DNA of 64,000 nucleotides from Juglans regia. Taxonomy: Eukaryota > Streptophyta > Magnoliopsida > Fagales > Juglandaceae. Below, one piece after another: positions 56,682 through 64,000 of this stretch (the stretch's first letter is position 1; every line of letters starts with the position of its first letter). The notes under the pieces were generated by a model. It made no database searches. It had not been told where the DNA came from and saw nothing but the letters and a program-made list of their open reading frames with translations. Position numbers and translations under genes: made by a program. The DNA lies in contig NC_049912.1 of the NCBI RefSeq assembly GCF_001411555.2, positions 16,166,341 through 16,230,340 on the forward strand, in the 5' to 3' direction.

Positions 56682-59305
56682 TGTAAAACCCTTTATGCCC
56701 TTAGAATTGCAAGAATCAATTCACAATTATGCCAAAATCAACCAACCCATGGCATGCATCTTTGTGCGCCCATTTGTGATCTCAAGTCTATATGTTCTAT
56801 GGATGCATGTGTACTCAAATTCTATCAAGTGGAAACCATGAATATGATCTTATAGAAAATTTTATAACTTAGATTTAGATCACCCAAATTCAACCCAACA
56901 CTTATGCATTGATTAAAACCAAATTATCACAAAACCATCAAACCGACCATATGCATGGTTTTTCTAGCTTTTCCTTGTCAAAGAGAGGTTTAAGACCTAA
57001 ATGAATCATGAATTTTTATTCTTATCCCATTCCCAAGGCTTTTCTAAATGCTCATTACTCAAGCTTAGTAAAATTTAACCAAGACTTCATAAAATAAACT
57101 TCAATCAAGTGAAAAGCGAAACATGCTTGATGGTCAACACAAGATATTGATTTTCAAACCTATCATGACATGCTATTTTCCTCAGATTTAAACTTTCAAT
57201 CAATCCCCCAAGATGTTAACTTTACTTAAGTTAACATATCACAGCATTTCATGACTAAAATTTTATACCAAAATAATATATACATGCAAAGCTTCAAATC
57301 TGGCCAAATTGCATCACTTGAGTAAAACCTTTTTATAACACAATTAAATCTTCAATCACATGCCACAATTGAGAGCCTAACATGTTTATACAACACCCAA
57401 TAGAAGATAAAGCAAGAACACTTACAAAAATGGTGACCCTTAAGCTCTCAAAACTCATCTCACTCCATGGACCTCACTAAAGCTACTCGGTTTCTCACCT
57501 TTCTCACATTTTGAATGCTTTGCTCTCAAGAACACCAAAGGAAAGCTTGAGAGAGTTGTGTGAAGAAGTGAGGAGTGGAGGGGGATATATAAAGGATTCA
57601 ATGGAGGCAAGGGCTACACGGCAAAGGCTTCAAGGAAGGAGGGAGTTGATTGGTGGAGGTGGGCGGTGGAGTGTTGAGTGCAAAATGCCAATGGTGTCAT
57701 CACTTGGCTAAGTTTGAATAGTGCCCTAAGGCACTTGATTAAACCTTGGAAAGGAGTTAGAGGCAAGCCATAGGTGCAGTGGGCTACATTGGTGCAAAAA
57801 ATAAAACAAAAATACACAACAAACATGCCACGGCTGACTGTTTAGGGTTTCAAGGTTTGTCCAATTTTTTATCACCTTTTGTCCCATCTCCTTAGTCTGA
57901 AGGAATTTTTATTACCTCTATTTGAAGGGTTTTTCAGGTGAGGAAATGAAGCATGACTGGCTGCAAAGTGATCATGCTTGGGCAAAAAATGCAAGAGATG
58001 AAAATAGAGGTGGTTTATCCAAGTGATTCAAATGTGTGCCTCTTCAAGTGCCAATCGGTTTGGCTGGCAGAGGGAGATAATTGGAAAAGCAAGCACTTGA
58101 GTTATTTGATGCATTCCAAGGGAAAAAAAATAACAAGGGTGATGGCGTGGGGAGGGTGGCTATTTTGGTGCAGAAAATCTTTGAACATCTAAGGGTACCC
58201 GATTTTAAATCAACTTACTTCCTAGATGAATAGTTAGGTTTCTTGTTTTTGTTTCTTGGAACTTTTTTGTACACTATCTAGGTCTGATTCTTAGGTGACA
58301 TCATGAAGATCTAAGGGTTAGAAATCCTCTTGAAAATTGGTTGAAGGAGCGTTGGTTTTGGGTGGTTTGAAGAAGGGTACTCAGTTTGCTTCAAATGAGC
58401 TGATTGGTGGTTTAGCTGGCATTGACATGCCTTTGGTTCATGTGACATAGGTTGGGTTAATCCTAAACTTCAAGAGATTTATAAGAGGGATGAAAAACAA
58501 GTGCAAAAGATAAGAATATCAGACTTAAAAAACTATGAAGAAAGGGTTTCAAGAAACTATGCAAAAATCATGATGTTTGAGTTACTATTCATGTGTGAGA
58601 TGAATAGTGATCCTTAACCCAAGTTAAAAACTTAACCAAAGTTGAAATTGGGAACCCTAAGGGCGTGTGGTTGATTTTTGGAAGAAGAGAGACTAATGGT
58701 ATGGTGTATATGGGTCCCATTTGGAAGAATGAAATAAAATACAAAGCTTGGGCTTCATGGGTTGGGCTTATCCATGGGTCTTATGTCCAGATTTACTGGG
58801 TGTATCCTTGGCTTCAAAAGTCTACTACGTTGGATCACAACTTTGGGTCTTTCTTCAATTGGGCCTATAGCATTAATTCTTACTAAGTTGGGCCCAATAA
58901 CTTAATGCTTACTATGTTGGGCCTAATTTCTTATGTCCATTATGTTGGGCTTAAGTCTAGGTGTCTCTCCTTAGCCTCCATACCTAAAAAGCTTAGGCCC
59001 TTAAACAACCAATTTCTTGGGCCTTCTCAATTCCAAATAGCATTCAACCCAAATTATTTAGCCCATTAATGAGGCAAACCTCCAATATGCCATTTGTCAT
59101 TCCCCTATTGGCCTCTTGGCTTCTTATCCTCAAAATTAATAAAGCTCTAAAAGGTTTCTAATAATTCAAATAAACCCAAAGGTGTGAGTTCTTATGCCAA
59201 CTCAACTCCAAAAATTTCCTTCTTCTCAATTATCACAACCCCTACTTAACTAGGGTCAAAGCTATTCGGGTCGAGGCCTAAGGTATTTTTAAGTGGGGTG
59301 TTACA
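56682..59305 (-). repeat. solo LTR-4 (different family), no target duplication
   Basis: On the minus strand it starts TGTAACACCCCAC and ends GGGTTTTACA, typical plant gypsy LTR ends; length about 2.6 kb. It shows no clear similarity to LTR-1, -2 or -3. The flanks CATGT (left) and ACGGG (right) do not match, unlike the three other solo LTRs. The interior is non-coding; the small ORFs (57511, 57953, 58665) have no domains. Confidence 0.7.
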
Positions 59306-59446
59306 ACGGGCCAAGTTGGAGGAGGCGTCTAAGGCTAGCCAGGTGGAGAAAGATTGTAGAGTGAGGTACTTAGAGATGTTGAGACAAGCGAATAATCACA
59401 CAGAAATCAATGCAACAACCATAACTTCCGCTCCACAAGGCCGGTG
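59306..59446 (+). pseudogene. probable tail of the Tat-2 antisense ORF
   Basis: Directly right of LTR-4 a plus-strand frame reads AKLEEASKASQVEKDCRVRY then LEMLRQANNHTEINATT and ends at a TGA. It is a charged, heptad-like coiled coil similar in style to the tail of the Tat-1 aORF. Since the Tat-2 right half lies on the minus strand, an antisense ORF downstream of its pol would run on the plus strand exactly here. Short and without a start, so assignment rests on position and composition. Confidence 0.5.
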
Positions 59447-59499
59447 ATGGATATGTGTGTGTGGTTGAACGTAATGAGACCTTATGGGGGAATTTGAAT

Positions 59500-60840
59500 A
59501 TTGCTTGGGTGATGGCTAACTCCGATTGCAAGCGAATGCGTTAGCCTTTGGTCAGCAGAGATTAGTGTAGAGGTTAACTCTCATTGCAAGAGCATTGCTA
59601 ACACCTAGATGTTGGCCCGAGAGGCATGCTAGATTTTCTTGACTGCTACTTGGGCGAAGGCTAATTCTGATCACATGCGGGTGCATTAGCCTTTGTCACC
59701 AATTGATAGTTGCGAATGTTAACCCCAATCACAAGCATGTTGCTAACACTCAGTCACTCGCCAAAACAGCATGCGAAGAGAGCAGGAGATTTACTCCATT
59801 GCTGCTTGGGCAAAAGCTAACCCTGATCGCATGCACGTGTGTTAGCCCTTGGTCATCGATTGATAGTTGTGAGTGTTAAACCCCAATTGCATGCCTGTTG
59901 CTAACACTCGATCACTCGCTTGAAGGGTGCGCTATGGGAGTAGCAGATTTTTCAAGTACAACTTAGGCATAGGCTAACTCTGATCGCATGCGCGTGAGTT
60001 AGCCTTTGGTAGCCAATTGATCGTTCCGAGTGTCAACCCCAATCATATGCGTGTTGCTAATACTTGATCGCTCATCCAAATGGCGTGCTAAGAGAGTGGG
60101 AGATTTTCTCGACAGCTACTTCGGTGAAGGCTAACCCAGTCATAAGCTCGTATGTTAGCCTTTGGTTTTCGATTGATAACTGCGAGTCTTAGTCCCGATC
60201 GAAAGCGTGTTTCAAACACTCGGGCTTGCCTGAAGGGCATGCTAAGGGAGCGGGAGATTTTCTCCATTGTTGCTTGGGCAAAGGCTAACTTCGATTTCAT
60301 GTGCGTGCATTAGCCTTTGGTAACCCATTGATAGTTGTGAGTGTTGACCATGATTGCATGAGTGTTGCTAACACTTGGTTGGTCGCCCAAAGAGTGTGCT
60401 AAGGGAATGGGACATTTTCTCGACTGTTGCTTGGGTGAAGGCTAAGCCTGATTGCATGTTCATGTGTTAGCCTTTGGTCACTGATTAAGCATTGCGAGTG
60501 TTAACCATGATCACATGCGTGTTATTAACACGCATTTGCTTGTCCAAAGGGTGTGCTAATGGAGCAGAAGATTTTCTCTACTCGGCGACATGCACGTGTG
60601 TTAGCCTTTGATTGCAGATTGATAGTTGCAACTCTTTACCCCAATAACATGAGCACTTTTACACGTGGTTGCTCGCCCGGAAGGGGTGCTATGGGAGTGG
60701 GACATTTTCTCGACTGCTGCTTGAGTGAAGACTAACCATGATCGCATGTGCATATGTTAGCATTTGGTTGTTAATTTATAGTTGTGAGTCTTAACTTAGA
60801 TCACACATACATTGTTAACACTCGGCCAGTTGCCCGAAGG
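59500..60840. repeat. ~156-bp tandem repeat array downstream of Tat-2 pol
   Basis: About 8.5 diverged units. The GGCTAAC-type start recurs near 59513, 59657, 59813, 59973, 60127, 60282, 60438 and (as GACTAAC) 60727, with a shortened unit near 60590. Each unit has two dyads: GGCTAAC...GATCGCATGCGCGTG...GTTAGCC, and GTGTTAACCCC...CATGCGTGTTGCTAACAC. Between them is a GGAGATTTTCTCGACTGCTGCTT-like spacer. It lies in the 3' variable region of Tat elements, known to give rise to satellites. Confidence 0.9.
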
Positions 60841-62252
60841 ACGTTATCATTCTTGCTGAAAATCTCTTGAAATGAGCCATTGCATGAGATATTGTGTACT
60901 CGTAAGAATGTTCTTTATTCGATATCCAAGTTACCTCTGTGTTCCCTGGGTGTGGTAGTCTCTTCCCATTCATGTCCTCTAGGGGTATAAGCCTGGCCTG
61001 TTGTTTACAACTATGACATATAGTCCTTCCCAACTAGGTCTGAGCTTTCCCTCTTCTTCCCTCTTGGTGGTTGTCCCGACTTCTCTTAGCACAAGGTCTC
61101 CAACTTCGAATGCTCAAATCTTGACTTTCTTATTGACATATTGAGGAATTCTTCTCCTATTGCTCTTACTTCTGCCTCTTCTCTCCTTTCCTCCAGTAGG
61201 TCAAGGTTTCCTTCCAAGCCTATACCTTTTGACACTTCACAGTAGTGTTGGACCCAATGACTTGATATGCCAATTTCTATTGGTATCACTACCTCACTGT
61301 TGAAGGTCACCGCGAATGGGGCTTCTCTCATTGGCGTCCTCACGGTGATCCTGTAGGCCCACAACACCCCTAGGTGCTCTTCCTCCCACACTCCCTTTTG
61401 TTTTGCAAGCTTATTCTTCACTATGCGAAACATGGTCTTGTTTGTTGCCTCTACTTGCCTGTTAGCTTGTGGATGGCCGGGAGAAGAGTATTTGACTTTG
61501 ATATCCAATACTGTGCAATAATCTTTGTACTAGTCACACTCGAACTACCATCCGTTGTTCGAGACTAGGGACCATGGTATGCCATATCGACATAAGATGG
61601 GTTTCTAGAGAAACTTTATGAATCTACCAACCATAATTGTCCGCAACGCCTTTGCGGTCACTGTGAACTTGACGCCTCCTTTTCTTGTGACATGGTTCCT
61701 ACAATGTCAATTTCCCACTATGCGAAAGGTCATGATGTCACTACTGTGGTTAACACTTTTGGGGAGCTGTGAGGCACAATCTCGTGTAACTAGCACTTCA
61801 CACACTTCCTAATGAATTCCTTTGCATCTTTCAATGCATGGGGCTAGTAGTATCCTGCTCTCATGATTTATGCTAGGGTTCTACCACCGGAGTGTTTCCG
61901 TAGACTACCTTGTATATTTCTGCCATCACATAATACAGTTCATCCGTAGAGATACGGCGTAGTAGTGGAACAGAGACACCTCACCTATATAGTATCTCTT
62001 CTATAACGATAAATCTAGCTGCCTTGGATTTCACCTTCCTCTCTTCCATTCGTTCGTCTGGGAGTTCCTCTGTGGCCATGCACCTCGCCACATCCTATGT
62101 CCATTATAGCACAGCCGCTCCTACCACTGATACTTCATTTTCATCAGATGTGGTCTCCAATACCTATGTCATTATGTCCCATGGAGGGAAAGAGCCTCCA
62201 TTCCTAAGGCAAGTTCTGTCAAAAGTGCTTCAGACTCTAGCTTCATTGTTGG
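60841..62252 (-). pseudogene. Tat-2 right half: aRNH end and integrase
   Basis: Minus strand, starting at the CCAACAAT copy: frame-shifted aRNH (EALLTELALGMEA, overlapping the TNNEA motif that ends the left half), then RISTDELYYVMAEIYKVVYGN, the zinc finger (MRAGYY, HALKDAKEFIRKCVKC), a degraded core (VSNNG for the second Asp motif), SPGHPQANRQVEATNKT with Glu intact, LGVLWAYRITVRTPMREAPF, and the C-terminus EGKLRPSWEG. The 140-codon frame at 61086-61508 is the best-preserved part. It complements, without large overlap, the plus-strand left half at 53520-55678. Confidence 0.85.
62245..62252. repeat. 8-bp hAT target duplication (right, inverted in window)
   Basis: ATTGTTGG, the reverse complement of CCAACAAT at 55671-55678, directly adjoins the hAT end TAAGGGTGGCAA at 62253. 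Confidence 0.8.
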
Positions 62253-64000
62253 TAAGGGTGGCAAATCATGTTAACAGGTTGTGTTCATGTCATGTCAAAG
62301 CATGAATATTATATTATATGGGGTCAACACAAACACGACCCATTAAGCTTAACGTGTCAAAATCTCAAATCCTAAGACGATCCATTAACATAACAGGTTG
62401 ACACGACACGACACGAACCGTTATGAATTAATAAAAAAATGGGTCAACACGACACAACCCATTTCAATCCATTTCAACACGTTTTATGTTAATGGGTTGA
62501 ACTAACAAGATTCAACCAGTTTTATTTTAACCTAATTCATAATATTTTACATTAAAATTAAAATCACAATATCTTCCAAAAACATAAAACTAACTACTAA
62601 TAAAAAAATCATTACTATTATTCATCTGTTAACATCTAATGAAATTAAAACCAATATGAAAATCCAATATCCTTCGAAAAGAAAAGGCCAACTGTAAGTA
62701 GAATGGGACAAGATTTATGCAAAGGATGAAACACATAAGTTCACAATGATAGTTAACTTTCGGAAGAGAGATAGAATAGGGTACCGATTAACAAAGACAC
62801 AATACAAGCAACTAATATCACAAAGACACAATCCGGCCAAGTTCTAACCAATATGACAAAGTCCAAACTTATGTCCCAACAATACCAAATATTAAACTTA
62901 AGTCCAGACTTACAATAAACAAGACAAACATAAATATATTGTAATAACATTAAAGTTACAATCCGAATAATAATAAACACAACTAAACTTTTGATTGATT
63001 TATAGAAGGAATTGAAGCGTCCTCCTTGGTCTTGTTGATATCCCACTCCATAACATCTTCAAGTAGCTCCTCCAACTCCAAGTGAATCAAATCAACATTC
63101 TCGCCTGCTGCCTTAGACATCTGACATAAAAAAAAAAAAAAAAAAAAAAGTATTCACTGAAATGAACCTATAACAACATAAATATTTTATCACAACACAA
63201 GACAAACAATTATTCAAGCAAATGCATGATTTCATCTGCTTTGGTTTATTCCTACAAAGTAACATCATATTAAGTTGTTAATAATCACTACAGAAGCAAT
63301 TATCTAATTTTTGTAAGCAATTACATATTTTTTTAACAGAAAACCAAAAAATGACATAGTAAATATTAAATTGATATACAATCCTTAAAAGCATATACAA
63401 AGAAAGCAAATGCACTCTACAATATTTTGGCAACTTGATTGATAAGTAATCAATTAGAATCAAAATTGATCAATCGAGAAACTATAATAGCGAAGAGAAA
63501 TCAATATCTATAAGCAGCAATTACATATATTAAATTGAAGCACCACAAAGTAAAAAACCAAAAGGGACCGAAAGCCTCCTCAACCAATCGAGATCTTTAT
63601 CATCAAATAAAAAGAGTGAAAATGAAAAGTTTACAAAGAAAAATCAAGGAAAAAGAGAAGAGATGTAGAACTAGAATTTGGTCGAGCGACGTCGTGAGAT
63701 ATGGTCGAGGAGATGGGAAGAAGTGAGAGATGGCCTAAGACGCCATCGTGAGAAAGGGTTGAGACTTGAGAGACACGATCGAGAGTCGAGATTGAGGGTG
63801 AGAGTCTGAGATGAGACACCGATGATTGTGGGCTGAGTGGCGACGCTGCAACACACGAGGGAGGTGGGTGGCTCAAGTGGGAAAGAGAATCGCGAGGAGG
63901 GGGCGACATGTGTGAAGATTGGAGTGAAGAGGGGAGTGACTGTGTGCATGGGTGTGGGTTAGGAACTTAGGGTCTTTTTAGTTTTTACTTTTAGGTATAA
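62253..64000 (-). mobile_element. hAT element (copy C), runs off the right edge
   Basis: The 3' terminus is at 62253 (plus strand TAAGGGTGGCAAATCATG), followed by subterminal repeats rich in GACACGAC and GGGTCAACACGA (62320-62470), typical of this hAT group. 63285-64000 is the 5' region, homologous inverted to copy B. No hAT transposase domain is seen, so it is probably non-autonomous, about 1.9-2 kb long. Poly-A run at 63128-63149. Confidence 0.75.
62983..63120 (-). other. 45-codon acidic ORF inside hAT copy C
   Basis: The minus-strand ATG at 63120 reads MSKAAGENVDLIHLELEELL then EDVMEWDINKTKEDA and ends in TAG. Its composition is protein-like (acidic, Leu-rich) compared with the AT-rich surroundings. 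It may be an exon of a lost hAT gene. I do not recognise it. Confidence 0.35.

Overview
This is nuclear DNA of a higher plant: it is AT-rich and dominated by Ty1/copia and Ty3/gypsy LTR retrotransposons, an L1-type LINE, hAT and CACTA-type DNA transposons and MITEs. One ordinary host gene is present, with GT-AG introns. Two small MITE types (41455-41650 and 51215-53332, with GTTTGGATA / GTTTGGGTG termini) resemble ones I associate with Fagales trees (walnut, pecan, oak). That taxonomic guess is tentative.

Layout. 1-1145: broken gypsy RNase H and integrase (+). 1146-about 6180: copia element (-), truncated at its 3' end. 7131-9256: decayed hAT transposase (-). 10522-18874: long solo LTR (LTR-1, TSD TTTAG), split by a later copia element with two 333-bp LTRs (11410-16404). 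19078-22063: second solo LTR of the same family (LTR-2, TSD GTTAT). About 23470-24010: Athila-type integrase tail. 25440-25757: CACTA-type fragment. 28205-37523: Tat-lineage gypsy element (Tat-1) with both LTRs, pol with an archaeal-type RNase H, and an antisense ORF between pol and the 3' LTR. 38066-40890: third solo LTR (LTR-3, TSD ATATA). 40936-41650: MITEs. 41807-47115: nearly full-length LINE with a 17-bp TSD. 47442-50596: intact five-exon aldo-keto reductase gene, the only clearly functional gene. 51381-53332: MITE containing a 29-bp AT minisatellite. 53520-62252: a second Tat element (Tat-2) in two oppositely oriented halves, with hAT ends, a solo LTR and a ~156-bp tandem repeat. 62253-64000: hAT element (-) running off the window.

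How it fits together. Almost everything apart from the reductase is dead mobile DNA in nested layers: copia in LTR-1, a MITE in the Tat-1 3' LTR, hAT in Tat-2. The LINE inserted about 310 bp upstream of the reductase start codon, so upstream regulatory DNA was pushed about 5.3 kb away.

The signals most worth following are: (1) the three long solo LTRs share a gene-like splice architecture (donor, ~60-nt mini-exon, donor, terminal acceptor); (2) the two Tat-2 halves lie in opposite orientations, yet each abuts a hAT end with the same 8-bp target duplication CCAACAAT, implying an inversion or inverted duplication; (3) an antisense, coiled-coil-bearing ORF occurs in Tat-1 and its tail probably in Tat-2; (4) the ~156-bp repeat downstream of Tat-2 pol carries two conserved dyads per unit.
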